Origin: CAJJDF01 sp965657945
Lineage (GTDB): Bacteria; Bacteroidota; Bacteroidia; Flavobacteriales_D; CAJJDF01
NCBI GenBank assembly: GCA_965657945.1
Contig: CBFHPW010000008.1
Coordinates: 1-64,000 of the forward strand
Reading direction: 5' to 3'
DNA length: 64,000 nucleotides
Part shown: positions 50,050 through 58,896 of the stretch, one piece after another
How the letters are laid out: each line of letters opens with the position of its first letter
Numbering within the stretch: the stretch's first letter is position 1
Notes under the pieces: model-generated
What the model was told of the DNA's origin: nothing
The model's database searches: none
Seen by the model: only the letters and a program-made list of their open reading frames with translations
Program-made: the position numbers and the translations under genes

Positions 50050-50268
50050 TTAATTTAGGACAAGATAGCGATTGGATTGATTAGTTGTTACTTTTTGGCT
50101 GACTATATTTTTTACCAAAAAAGAAAAGAGGTGCAAACCAAAATTCAGTAACAAAAAGCCCGAGAAAACTACAATTCCAGCGTAAGGCCAATGAAATAGT
50201 TTAAACATAATTCCTGTACTAATTGTAAATGAGGATAAAAATCCAAGTAGATTAAGTGACTTTTTCAT
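50050..50268 (-). CDS. Small membrane protein with FKxxHWP motif
   Basis: 72 residues, two membrane spans with MFKLFHWPYAGIVVFSGFLL in the middle. The F-K-x-x-H-W-P-x-A motif recurs in several Bacteroidota membrane proteins, including the first helix of gliding protein GldL; it is probably a general helix-packing or proton-linked motif. Transcribed with the 31-residue gene. Function unknown. Confidence 0.7.
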   Translation of the reverse strand: MKKSLNLLGFLSSFTISTGIMFKLFHWPYAGIVVFSGFLLLNFGLHLFSFLVKNIVSQKVTTNQSNRYLVLN

Positions 50269-50383
50269 ACTAATTGTTTTAAGTTGATTTGCCTATATAA
50301 TGCAAGGAGTAAAAAAAGTAACAGAATTGTTTTCTTTTGAACTACTCAAATCAATTCCTATCTTTACCCGCTCAAACAAACTC

Positions 50384-51157
50384 ATGCCCAGATATTTTAT
50401 CAAACTAGCGTATAATGGAGCCAAATTTCACGGATGGCAAATTCAGGATAATGCTGTTACTGTGCAAGGAGAACTGAACAAAGGTTTAAGTTTGTTGTTG
50501 GGGGAAGAAATCAAAACGACCGGTTGTGGTAGAACAGATACGGGGGTTAATGCTTCTGAGTTTTTTGCCCATTTTGATGCAGAGGAATTAATTGACAACT
50601 TAGTTTACAAACTAAATAGCTTGTTGCCCAACTCCATTGTAATTGGTTCAATTACGGAAGTAGCACTAGAATCTCACGCTCGATTCGATGCCAAATCCAG
50701 AACTTACCATTATTTTTTCCATAATCAAGCAAATCCTTTTTTGGGTAAATTTTCCTATTACATTCCACGAAAGTTGGATATCGAAAAAATGAATGAAGCA
50801 TGTCAATTATTGCTCGATACGATTGATTTCACCTCTTTTAGTAAGATTCATACCGAAACTTTTACCAATAATTGCCATGTAAGCTTTGCAGAAATTACTC
50901 AAATTGAAACAGGAAGGTTTCGTTTTGAAATAACTGCGGATAGATTTCTTAGAAATATGGTGAGAGCCATTATGGGAACATTGTTGCAAGTAGGGAAAGG
51001 GAAAATAAATCTCCATCAATTTCAAGAAATAATAGATTCTAAGGAAAGACAAAATGCAGGAAAATCTGTAGAGGGTGAAGCACTTTTTTTAGCAAAAGTG
51101 GAGTATGAGTATATACCATCCCCACCTTCTCAAAGTGAAAGAGAATTCTCGGAATAA
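50384..51157 (+). CDS. truA: tRNA pseudouridine(38-40) synthase TruA
   Basis: 257 residues from ATG 50384 (MPRYFIKLAYNGAKFHGWQI); the frame is open 28 codons further upstream but that part is not family sequence. Catalytic Asp in TTGCGRTDTGVNA, then RSRTYHYFFHNQ-like SRTYHYFF, and DFTSFSKIHTET, RFRFEITADRFLRNMVRAIMGTLL. Isomerises uridines 38-40 in the tRNA anticodon arm. Upstream TATCTTTA (50360s) is a weak -7 box. Confidence 0.95.
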   Translation: MPRYFIKLAYNGAKFHGWQIQDNAVTVQGELNKGLSLLLGEEIKTTGCGRTDTGVNASEFFAHFDAEELIDNLVYKLNSLLPNSIVIGSITEVALESHARFDAKSRTYHYFFHNQANPFLGKFSYYIPRKLDIEKMNEACQLLLDTIDFTSFSKIHTETFTNNCHVSFAEITQIETGRFRFEITADRFLRNMVRAIMGTLLQVGKGKINLHQFQEIIDSKERQNAGKSVEGEALFLAKVEYEYIPSPPSQSEREFSE

Positions 51158-51296
51158 ATTATTCAATTTCAAAGACTTTTTGTAAGATCCCTTATAAATT
51201 GAAGAATTTCCAATCAATCTAAAACCTGTAACTAGCCACTAATTTACCTTCAACCAGAAAACCGTTAATAACTTTTAAAAAATCGAAAACGAAATC

Positions 51297-51328
51297 TTTG
51301 TCCACTATTCAAAACGAAGTTACTTTTG
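51297..51328 (+). promoter_or_regulatory. Promoter of the transketolase unit (TTTG-N20-TACTTTTG)
   Basis: TTTG at 51297-51300, 20-bp spacer, TACTTTTG at 51321-51328, and 16 nt to ATG 51345. A good Bacteroidota housekeeping promoter. Confidence 0.65.
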
Positions 51329-51344
51329 ACAAAACATCAACACA

Positions 51345-52193
51345 ATGACAGATATTACTCAATTGAAATCAATTTCTTCACAAGTAAGAAGAGACATCGT
51401 ACGCATGGTTCATGCAAATAATTCGGGGCATCCAGGAGGATCTCTTGGTTGCGTAGAATATTTTGTTGCTCTCTATTTCGAAGTCATGAATCACAAGGCT
51501 AGTGATTTTGATATGGACGGATTTGACGAAGATTTATTTTTTCTTTCGAATGGTCATATATCGCCAGTTTGGTACAGTGTTTTGGCACATTCAGGGTATT
51601 TCGAAAAATCTGAACTAGCCACTTTTAGAAAACTAAACTCAAGACTTCAAGGTCATCCTGCAACCGAGGAAGGATTAGAAGGAATAAGAATTGCATCTGG
51701 TTCGCTGGGGCAGGGACTATCTGTAGGAATTGGTTCTGCTATGACCAAAAAACTAAATGGAGAAGATAGTATCGTTTATACACTTCACGGAGATGGAGAG
51801 TTACAAGAAGGTCAGATATGGGAAGCAGCCATGTATGCAGCAGCCAATAAAGTGGATAACTTAATTGCAACTGTGGATTACAATGGTCGTCAAATTGACG
51901 GAGATGTAGAAGATGTTCTTTCTCTTGGCGATTTAGAAGCTAAGTGGAAAGCTTTTGGTTGGGAAGTGATTACAGAAGACAATGGGAATGATTTAGAGGC
52001 AGTAATCAATGTATTAAACAAAGCCAAGACGCTTACAGGGAATAAGAAGCCAGTAATGATCCTATTGAGAACGGAAATGGGACAAGGCGTTGATTACATG
52101 ATGGGGACACACAAATGGCACGGTTCTGCTCCAAACGATGAGCAATTAACCAATGCCCTCGCTCAGTTGGAAGAGACTTTAGGAGATTATTAA
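51345..52193 (+). CDS. Transketolase, N-terminal (ThDP-binding) subunit
   Basis: 282 residues covering only the first half of a normal 660-residue transketolase. ThDP/Mg motif GDGELQEGQIWEAAMYAAANK with VDYNGRQIDG (GDG...N), NNSGHPGGSLGCVEY near the start and GTHKWHGSAPNDEQ at the end. Two-subunit transketolases of this kind are known from bacteria and archaea. The matching C-terminal subunit is 1.4 kb downstream, after an unrelated gene. Works with the short transaldolase at 33.4 kb in the non-oxidative pentose phosphate pathway. Confidence 0.95.
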   Translation: MTDITQLKSISSQVRRDIVRMVHANNSGHPGGSLGCVEYFVALYFEVMNHKASDFDMDGFDEDLFFLSNGHISPVWYSVLAHSGYFEKSELATFRKLNSRLQGHPATEEGLEGIRIASGSLGQGLSVGIGSAMTKKLNGEDSIVYTLHGDGELQEGQIWEAAMYAAANKVDNLIATVDYNGRQIDGDVEDVLSLGDLEAKWKAFGWEVITEDNGNDLEAVINVLNKAKTLTGNKKPVMILLRTEMGQGVDYMMGTHKWHGSAPNDEQLTNALAQLEETLGDY

Positions 52194-52230
52194 TGGCATA
52201 ACAATTGCATAAATTCTACTAAAAAAAAAC

Positions 52231-53613
52231 ATGTTTATGAAAGTATTTTCAACAAACCTTTTTGTTTTCTTAGTATTTCTATGCGCTGGATTTTCCATTT
52301 TTGCCCAAACTGCCGAAACCACAAGAATTTTATTCATTTTTGACGGGTCAAATTCCATGAATGGGCAATGGCAAGAGCAAACCAAAATAAAAGTTGCTAA
52401 AAAGCTCATGTACGAAACCATGGATGAGTTATCTAAATTGGATAACATTGAAGTGGGACTCAGGTTGTATGGACATCAAACCAAATTATACCCAGGTCAG
52501 CAGGATTGTAATGATACAAAACTAGTAGTACCGTTTGGCAAGGATAATTACGACAAGGTAAAAATGAAGATTAATTCTCTTCAACCAAAGGGCACAACCC
52601 CTATTGCGAGATCACTGGAGTATGCAGCACAAGACTTTCCTAACTGTCAAAACTGTAGAAATGTAATTATTTTAATAACGGATGGAATAGAAGCTTGCGA
52701 TGAAGATCCTTGTGCGGTAGCAAAAATGTTGCGAGAAAAGGGCATTGAAGTTAGACCCTATGTGATAGGAATCGCTATGGACTTAGAATCTCTTAAAGAT
52801 TTTGAATGCATCGGGAAATCATATGATGCGAGTACAGAGGAGTCTTTTCGTGATGTAATGAAAGTGGTGATGAGCGAGGCGCTAAACAATACAACGGTAC
52901 AGGTTAATTTATTAAATTCAAAAAAACAACCCAGAGAAACAGATGTCACTCTGTCTTTTTATGACCAAAAGACAAAAGTGCTAAAGTATACATTCATGCA
53001 TACTCTTGACAGGAAAAACCGACCTGATACGATGTGGTTAGATCCCTTGTCTACTTACAAATTAGTTGTTCATACTACTCCAGAGATAGAGAAAAGAGAC
53101 ATACTTTTAAAACCAGGGGAGCACACGACAATATCGCTGAATGCGCCACAAGGTGGATTAAATTTTAGAATACTTGGAGCTGCCAATTCATATACAGATA
53201 TTAAATGCGTTGTAAAAGAAATGGAAACAGGAAAGATTTTGAATGCGCAAAGAATGAATAGCGCAGATACATATTTAGTAGGGAAATACGATGTCGAAAT
53301 ACTATCCTTGCCGCGGATCACAATGAAAGGTGTTCAGGTAGAGCAGAGTAAGACCAACACGATTCAAATTCAACAACCAGGGTTAGCCAACGTGAATGTT
53401 CCCTTTTTTGGAATTGTTTCAGTATTTACGATGGTAAAGGGTGAAAGAGTGTGGGTGTGCAATTTGGAAAGAGAAAAACTTAATTATCAACTAGGATTAC
53501 AACCCGGAGACTACACTGTTGTGTATCGTCCTGCAAGAAAAAAATCATCTGCCTACACAGTATCCAAAGAATTCACGGTTACTCCAGGAGCAACAGTTGA
53601 AGTAAATTTATAA
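52231..53613 (+). CDS. Secreted von Willebrand factor A domain protein
   Basis: 460 residues (ATG 52231, or ATG 52237 two codons later). Signal peptide to about residue 26 (IFAQT). Residues about 30-205 are a vWA domain with a complete MIDAS: FIFDGSNSMNG (DxSxS), KGTTPIARSLEYAA and LITDGIEACDEDPCAV. Four Cys lie in pairs (FPNCQNCRN, ACDEDPC). The C-terminal half repeats short beta-strand blocks (NLLNSKKQPRETDVTLSFYD; FTVTPGATVEVNL), suggesting surface-exposed beta-sandwich domains. It lies 37 nt after one transketolase subunit gene and 23 nt before the other, so the three share an operon. A partner protein bound by the MIDAS is expected but unknown. Confidence 0.88.
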   Translation: MFMKVFSTNLFVFLVFLCAGFSIFAQTAETTRILFIFDGSNSMNGQWQEQTKIKVAKKLMYETMDELSKLDNIEVGLRLYGHQTKLYPGQQDCNDTKLVVPFGKDNYDKVKMKINSLQPKGTTPIARSLEYAAQDFPNCQNCRNVIILITDGIEACDEDPCAVAKMLREKGIEVRPYVIGIAMDLESLKDFECIGKSYDASTEESFRDVMKVVMSEALNNTTVQVNLLNSKKQPRETDVTLSFYDQKTKVLKYTFMHTLDRKNRPDTMWLDPLSTYKLVVHTTPEIEKRDILLKPGEHTTISLNAPQGGLNFRILGAANSYTDIKCVVKEMETGKILNAQRMNSADTYLVGKYDVEILSLPRITMKGVQVEQSKTNTIQIQQPGLANVNVPFFGIVSVFTMVKGERVWVCNLEREKLNYQLGLQPGDYTVVYRPARKKSSAYTVSKEFTVTPGATVEVNL

Positions 53614-53636
53614 CTCATCATTTTAAATAAAAAACT

Positions 53637-54590
53637 ATGAAAGAATATCCAGTATTAGGTAAAAAAGACACAAGATCAGGTTTTGGAGACGGACTCTTGG
53701 AACTAGGAAAAAAAAATGAAAATGTTGTGGCCATGTGTGCGGATTTGACTGGTTCTTTAAAAATGGGAGCTTTTAAAGAAGCTTTTCCAGCTAGATTCTT
53801 TCAAGCAGGAATAGCAGAGGCAAACATGATCGGAATGGCGGCAGGAATGACAATAGGAGGGAAGATTCCATTTACAGGAACTTTTGCCAATTTTTCTACG
53901 AGCAGAGTATACGATCAAATCAGACAATCGGTAGCGTATTCGGATAAAAATGTAAAAATATGTGCTTCACATGCGGGACTAACTTTAGGGGAAGACGGAG
54001 CAACTCATCAAGTTTTAGAGGATATCGGGATGATGAAAATGTTGCCAAACATGACAGTCATAAACCCTTGTGATTACAACCAAACCAAAGCGGCCACTAT
54101 TGCAATTGCCGACTATGAAGGGCCAGTATATTTAAGATTTGGACGACCAAGTGTGCCTATTTTTATGCCGGAAGACATGCCTTTTGAAATTGGAAAAGGA
54201 ATCTTGCTAAATGAAGGAAAAGATGTGACGATAGTAGCAACGGGTCATTTAGTTTGGAAAGCGCTCGAAGCTGCAATAGGATTGCAATCTAAAGGAATAA
54301 GCGCTGAGGTTATTAATATTCATACAATAAAACCATTGGATGAGGAAATCATCTTGAATTCCGTGATGAAGACAAAATGTGTGGTTACGGCAGAGGAACA
54401 TCAAATAGCTGGTGGACTAGGAGAATCAGTTTCTTCGTTGTTATGTAGAACTATTCCTACTCCTCAGGAATTTGTTGCAGTGGATGACACCTTCGGAGAA
54501 AGTGGAACTCCAGATGAATTGATGACCAAATACGGACTTGACTCTGTAGATATAGTTTCTGCGTGTGAGGCTGTAATAAAAAGAAAATAA
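53637..54590 (+). CDS. Transketolase, C-terminal subunit
   Basis: 317 residues: pyrimidine-binding domain (ARFFQAGIAEANMIGMAAGMT; the ThDP-activating Glu) and C-terminal domain. FTGTFANFSTSRVYDQIRQS, SHAGLTLGEDGATHQ and TAEEHQIAGGLGESVSSLL are typical. It forms the enzyme with the N-terminal subunit at 51.3 kb. In other genomes the two are normally adjacent; here a vWA gene intervenes. Followed by a strong terminator. Confidence 0.95.
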   Translation: MKEYPVLGKKDTRSGFGDGLLELGKKNENVVAMCADLTGSLKMGAFKEAFPARFFQAGIAEANMIGMAAGMTIGGKIPFTGTFANFSTSRVYDQIRQSVAYSDKNVKICASHAGLTLGEDGATHQVLEDIGMMKMLPNMTVINPCDYNQTKAATIAIADYEGPVYLRFGRPSVPIFMPEDMPFEIGKGILLNEGKDVTIVATGHLVWKALEAAIGLQSKGISAEVINIHTIKPLDEEIILNSVMKTKCVVTAEEHQIAGGLGESVSSLLCRTIPTPQEFVAVDDTFGESGTPDELMTKYGLDSVDIVSACEAVIKRK

Positions 54591-54607
54591 TTCATTCTTA
54601 CAAATTG

Positions 54608-54635
54608 AAAAGGCAACCAGATAAGGTTGCCTTTT
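54608..54635 (+). terminator. Intrinsic terminator of the transketolase operon
   Basis: 11-bp stem AAAAGGCAACC/GGTTGCCTTTT with a 6-nt loop and a T run, 18 nt after the stop of the C-terminal subunit. Confidence 0.9.
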
Positions 54636-54647
54636 TTTGTGCATAAA

Positions 54648-54680
54648 AAAAAGGAGAGATCATTTTGATTTCTCCTTTTT
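54648..54680 (-). terminator. Intrinsic terminator of the 54704-55960 gene
   Basis: 10-bp stem AAAAAGGAGA/TCTCCTTTTT followed on the minus strand by TTT, 24 nt after the gene stop. Placed back to back with the preceding terminator. Confidence 0.8.
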
Positions 54681-54703
54681 TAACACTCATAATTTTGAAT
54701 GAG

Positions 54704-55960
54704 TTAGTTGTTGTTATCCCATCTTTCTTTGATGTCTGCTAAATGGGCTTTGTAGGCATCCATTGTTGCTACTTCACTTCTTTTGTCGCTTAATAACATC
54801 AATTGGTTCATTACATTATTCGCTTTGTCAAATTGATTTGTATGGATGTAGGCGTCAGCTAAATTGTAATAAGTTACCAATGTCACTTTTTCATTGATTC
54901 TGGCTTTCTTATTATCTACGTCAGACTCTTCTAAAGCCTTTTCCCACATTTCAATAGCCTCGTTTATTTTTTTCACTGCAACTTCGGGTTCAGAAACTAA
55001 TTTGCTGTATCCCTCACTAGCAGAAATGTACGCTAATTTATAATCTTGGTAAGTATGCTTTTTTTCTTTTACTGTAAAAATTTCAGTCTTTCTGTTCACA
55101 CTTCTATATCCATAATTGTCATTGATAAAGTCATTGATTTCTTTCAAGTTATCCGTAACTGCTTTATCCTCTAACATTTTGATGTAAGATTCTCTATTCA
55201 TGTTTTGTCTGCTTCCCTCTGTTTTAGGAGTAGAAATCTTTTTCATTTCACTAAAGTGAGAAAAGGTTTCGTTGAACAAAATTTGTCCGTCTGGAGTTTC
55301 AATTTTTAGATTGATAGGATGCTTGTAGGAAGTTTCATACCAAGAGTAGTTTTTGTAATAATTCGATTTAGTTTTTGAATTGTACATTTTTTTACTCTCG
55401 CTTTTATATTGAGGCTCTGTATATTCAAACCCGTAAAGGTCAACTGTAATTTTCAAGGCATTTTCAATAGATTGATTAAACCCCTCTAATTTCAAGTAAC
55501 TATTTGCCAACATTTCTTCATTGAATACTTTCTGAGATTTCACTTCTCTTAAATAAGGTTTTGAAGGAGGGTAATAACTTCCTGGGTGAGTGGGCTTAGT
55601 ATTTTCTTCCAATACATTCTTTTCGATAAACTTTTTTCCCGCAGACTTGTTGTCGTACGCTTCTTTTTCCTTGTTGTATCTTTCCAATCTTTGGTTGTAT
55701 CTCTCTTTAGCCTGTCTTTCAAGTTCTGGATATTCTGCCATGGCTTGGTCGTATTCTTTTTGAGCCTGAGCTTTTTCCGCATTTATTTCGTCAGTGTACA
55801 ATAAATTTACTTTTGCAAAATAATTTTGGATAGATTGATCCAGTGGGGTAGCAGGGAGCTGCGTATAATTGAAATCAATGTCTTGGTCCTTTGGTCTTTG
55901 AGAAAAACCGATGATGGCAGCTCCAATAAAAAGTGCTGACAATGTGTGTTTTAAATTCAT
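54704..55960 (-). CDS. Secreted coiled-coil / TPR protein of unknown function
   Basis: 418 residues from ATG 55960; the 17 codons before it contain the promoter. Signal peptide to about residue 20 (IIGFSQR). Residues about 60-110 form a charged coiled coil (EKAQAQKEYDQAMAEYPELE, then KERYNQRLERYNKEKEAYDN). A central beta region contains many Tyr. Residues about 320-415 are TPR-like (NLADAYIHTNQFDKANNVMN). No catalytic motif. Such proteins are probably periplasmic or surface scaffolds in this phylum; no family name can be given. Confidence 0.75.
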   Translation of the reverse strand: MNLKHTLSALFIGAAIIGFSQRPKDQDIDFNYTQLPATPLDQSIQNYFAKVNLLYTDEINAEKAQAQKEYDQAMAEYPELERQAKERYNQRLERYNKEKEAYDNKSAGKKFIEKNVLEENTKPTHPGSYYPPSKPYLREVKSQKVFNEEMLANSYLKLEGFNQSIENALKITVDLYGFEYTEPQYKSESKKMYNSKTKSNYYKNYSWYETSYKHPINLKIETPDGQILFNETFSHFSEMKKISTPKTEGSRQNMNRESYIKMLEDKAVTDNLKEINDFINDNYGYRSVNRKTEIFTVKEKKHTYQDYKLAYISASEGYSKLVSEPEVAVKKINEAIEMWEKALEESDVDNKKARINEKVTLVTYYNLADAYIHTNQFDKANNVMNQLMLLSDKRSEVATMDAYKAHLADIKERWDNNN

Positions 55961-55977
55961 TTTTTTAGTTTTTTTTT

Positions 55978-55985
55978 CAAAGATA
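55978..55985 (-). promoter_or_regulatory. -7 box TATCTTTG of the coiled-coil/TPR protein gene
   Basis: Exact box 17 nt before ATG 55960, which supports that start. Confidence 0.5.
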
Positions 55986-56045
55986 ACATAAAATATTAAA
56001 CTTATGAGCACCAGTAAAACATACTAATTCCAACTAAATCTGCTG

Positions 56046-56729
56046 CTAGAACCTAGTGCCAAGAACTAATCCATACATTTTAACTGACTTATTTGGAGAG
56101 ATTTCCTTTCTGTTATTTCTTACTATCACTTCAAAATTTGGTTGAATGTAGGCTTTGAATTCTTTTCTTCGGATAAAATAAAAACCTATACCGGCTTGAT
56201 AAGAAAAGGAATACAAAGTTTTATTTTGCAGGTCAGAGTAATTGTAAAATTTAAATTTGTCAAAATTTTCGATTGTTTGGTCCGAAAATCTATTATTAAA
56301 GTTTATTAGTACACTTGCGGCATTATGAAAATAGAATCTTTTAGTGATTCTGGCATTAAATCCTAGGCTAAATTGAGTATTGCTAAGGTTGTGAAAAACG
56401 GTGTCATAACCTATTGTTTCGTCTCCAATATAAAATAAAGTGCGATTCACTTGCTCCCCAGTAAATTGAACGCCAGCTCCTAAGTAAAGTGAAAGAAATT
56501 TATTTAGCTTTTTATTCGCTACAAATCGAAAGCTAAAAGACTCTTTAAAATCCCCAACTGAGTATCCGTCAAAAGCGAATTTATTTGAATACTTTTTCGA
56601 AATGATAGAATAGTTTGGAAACAGCTCCAAACCAAAATCCCATTTGTCTCTTTTGATTTCAACTTCTGACTGACAAAAAGCTTTTGAAGCCAAAAGAATC
56701 AAAAGGAATATAGTAGTGTTTGTTTTCAT
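56046..56729 (-). CDS. Small outer-membrane beta-barrel protein
   Basis: 227 residues. Signal peptide to about residue 19 (KAFCQS). The mature protein alternates hydrophobic and polar residues in about eight to ten strands with many aromatics (KRFYFHNAASVLINFNNRF; TLYSFSYQAGIGFYFIRR) and ends in MYGLVLGTRF, an outer-membrane insertion strand with a C-terminal Phe. A porin-like or adhesin OmpA/OmpX-type barrel without further domains. Function unknown. Confidence 0.78.
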   Translation of the reverse strand: MKTNTTIFLLILLASKAFCQSEVEIKRDKWDFGLELFPNYSIISKKYSNKFAFDGYSVGDFKESFSFRFVANKKLNKFLSLYLGAGVQFTGEQVNRTLFYIGDETIGYDTVFHNLSNTQFSLGFNARITKRFYFHNAASVLINFNNRFSDQTIENFDKFKFYNYSDLQNKTLYSFSYQAGIGFYFIRRKEFKAYIQPNFEVIVRNNRKEISPNKSVKMYGLVLGTRF

Positions 56730-56906
56730 GACAAGAATATAATAGATTCGATGAATTGGCTATATGTAATCCAAGTGGTAATCAATTTACAAAAAAAAAT
56801 AGCAACTGGAAGCTAACATCAGTTTTACATTTAGGATTGTACACTGAAATAGTTAGCTCGAATTTAATATTCGAAAGGACCGAGAACAAATTCAAATCAA
56901 GAAACC

Positions 56907-56914
56907 TATCTTTG
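56907..56914 (+). promoter_or_regulatory. -7 box TATCTTTG four nt before the radical SAM gene
   Basis: TATCTTTG, TAGC, then ATG 56919; the fifth gene in this window with precisely this spacing. Confidence 0.5.
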
Positions 56915-56918
56915 TAGC

Positions 56919-58793
56919 ATGTCACAGAAAGTTTTGTTAGTTATTCCTCCCTTCACCCAACTCAACACACCGTATCCTGCCACGGCCTATCTCAAAGGGT
57001 TTTTGGAATCAAAGGATATTTCTGTAGCTCAAGCCGATTTAAGTATTGAGTTGTTTTCCGCAATTTTTAACAAAGAGTTCTTGAAAGAGGCTTTTGAAGA
57101 GGCAACTCAACATGAAGAAATGGAATTTAAGTCTGTTTGGGTAAACAGAGAACAGTACCTCCATCTGGTAGATGAGATTATTTTCTTTCTTCGTTCGCCA
57201 AACAAAGAGGCGGCAGAACGATTAAGTGTATTGAGTCACTTTCCAAGAGGTCATCGCACAACCCAAGTAAACCGAGACATTAATTGGGCTTCAGGCGAAA
57301 CCGGTACGATGGACAAAGCCAAGCATTATGCTACTTTGTTCATCGAAGAATTAGGAGATTTTATCCGGGCCAATGTAGATGAATTTTTTTCCTTTACGCG
57401 CTATGCCGAACAAATTGCAACTTCTGCGAGTAGCTTCGATGGATTGGAAGACTCTCTTCAATACGAACCTACCATTATTGAACATACTTTGTTTGATTTA
57501 TTAGAACAGAAAATTGAAGAATTTCAGCCTACTTTGATTTGTTTCACAGTTCCCTTTCCGGGGAATTTATTTGCCACTTTACGCAGTGGTCAATTCATCA
57601 AACAATTTTACCCCTCCATAAAAATTGCCATGGGCGGTGGCTATTGCAATACAGAACTGCGGTCGTTATCCGACCCCAGAATTTTCGATTTTATTGATTT
57701 CATAACTCTAGATGACGGTGAAATGCCTTTGCTCAAGATTGTTCAGTTTTTGAATGGTGAAATTTCGACAAGTGAACTCGAACGAACATTTCTCCTGAAG
57801 GATGACAGCGTATTTTTTCAAAATAAAATCCCCAATTCGATTGTTCACCACAGTAAATTGCCTGCTCCAAATTACACAGGATTGCCATTTTCTAAGTACG
57901 TTTCGTTTTTGGATGTAATAAACCCGATGCATCGAATGTGGACAGATGACAGATGGAATAAGCTTACTATTTCGCATGGTTGTTATTGGAAACAATGTAG
58001 CTTTTGTGATGTTTCTTTGGATTATATTGGAAATTATCAAAATACAACAGCCGAAGATTTAGTGAATAAAATGGAAGTCATTATTGCCCAAACAGGGATA
58101 AAAGGTTTTCATTTTGTGGATGAGGCTGCCCCACCTAAAATGTTAAGAGCTTTGTCTCAAAAATTAATTGAAAGAAAATTATCTGTTCCGTGGTGGACAA
58201 ATATTCGCTTCGAAAAAACGTTTGACAATGATTTATGCCAATTAATGGCTAAAGCTGGTTGCATTGCTGTAACTGGTGGTTTGGAGGTGGCATCAGACAG
58301 GTTGTTGGAGAAAATGAAAAAAGGTGTGGATATTGAACAAGTAGCCCGAGTAGGGAAGCATTTTGCTAATAACGGAATAATGGTTCATGCCTACTTAATG
58401 TATGGTTTTCCTACCCAAACAGAGCAAGAAACGATAGACTCATTAGAAATCGTTCGGCAATTGTTTGAACAGAATTGCATCCAGTCTGGTTTTTGGCATC
58501 AATTCACTACCACTATTCACAGTCCAATTGGACAGAACCCAGAAGAGTTTGGAATTACCATTACCGGACCAGAATTTGAGGGGTTTGCTCAGAATGATCT
58601 TTGGCACGAAGACCCTATGGGAACCAATCAAGAACTTTATACAAAAGGCCTAAACTTAGCACTGCACAATTACCTGAACGGGCAAGGTTTTGATCTTGCT
58701 TTACAAGAATGGTTTGACTTTGAAGTGCCAAACACAACACATCCTCGAACTAAAATTGCGAAAGTTATACACGAACTAGAAAATAAAAATTAA
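56919..58793 (+). CDS. B12-binding-domain radical SAM protein with CX4CX2C cluster motif
   Basis: 624 residues. Residues about 1-290 contain a cobalamin-binding-like Rossmann domain (KVLLVIPPFTQLNTPYPATA; FQPTLICFTVPFPGNLFATL; AMGGGYCNTELRSL). Residues about 340-560 are a radical SAM barrel: LTISHGCYWKQCSFCDVSLD carries the three Fe-S cysteines, here spaced C-x4-C-x2-C rather than the usual C-x3-C-x2-C, with GGLEVASDRLLEKMKKGV as the SAM GxIxGxxE-type element. The C-terminus is helical. B12-dependent radical SAM enzymes usually methylate unreactive carbons or make tetrapyrrole/hopanoid changes. The substrate is not evident; the gene stands alone. Confidence 0.88.
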   Translation: MSQKVLLVIPPFTQLNTPYPATAYLKGFLESKDISVAQADLSIELFSAIFNKEFLKEAFEEATQHEEMEFKSVWVNREQYLHLVDEIIFFLRSPNKEAAERLSVLSHFPRGHRTTQVNRDINWASGETGTMDKAKHYATLFIEELGDFIRANVDEFFSFTRYAEQIATSASSFDGLEDSLQYEPTIIEHTLFDLLEQKIEEFQPTLICFTVPFPGNLFATLRSGQFIKQFYPSIKIAMGGGYCNTELRSLSDPRIFDFIDFITLDDGEMPLLKIVQFLNGEISTSELERTFLLKDDSVFFQNKIPNSIVHHSKLPAPNYTGLPFSKYVSFLDVINPMHRMWTDDRWNKLTISHGCYWKQCSFCDVSLDYIGNYQNTTAEDLVNKMEVIIAQTGIKGFHFVDEAAPPKMLRALSQKLIERKLSVPWWTNIRFEKTFDNDLCQLMAKAGCIAVTGGLEVASDRLLEKMKKGVDIEQVARVGKHFANNGIMVHAYLMYGFPTQTEQETIDSLEIVRQLFEQNCIQSGFWHQFTTTIHSPIGQNPEEFGITITGPEFEGFAQNDLWHEDPMGTNQELYTKGLNLALHNYLNGQGFDLALQEWFDFEVPNTTHPRTKIAKVIHELENKN

Positions 58794-58896
58794 GTTCTTA
58801 GCTATGTAAATAACCTAGTGGAATCTTTCAAAAGTTTGTGGTACAAGTTTGTATTATATTCCTTATTCCTGTTACTTTGTAGTAAATACATTTACT

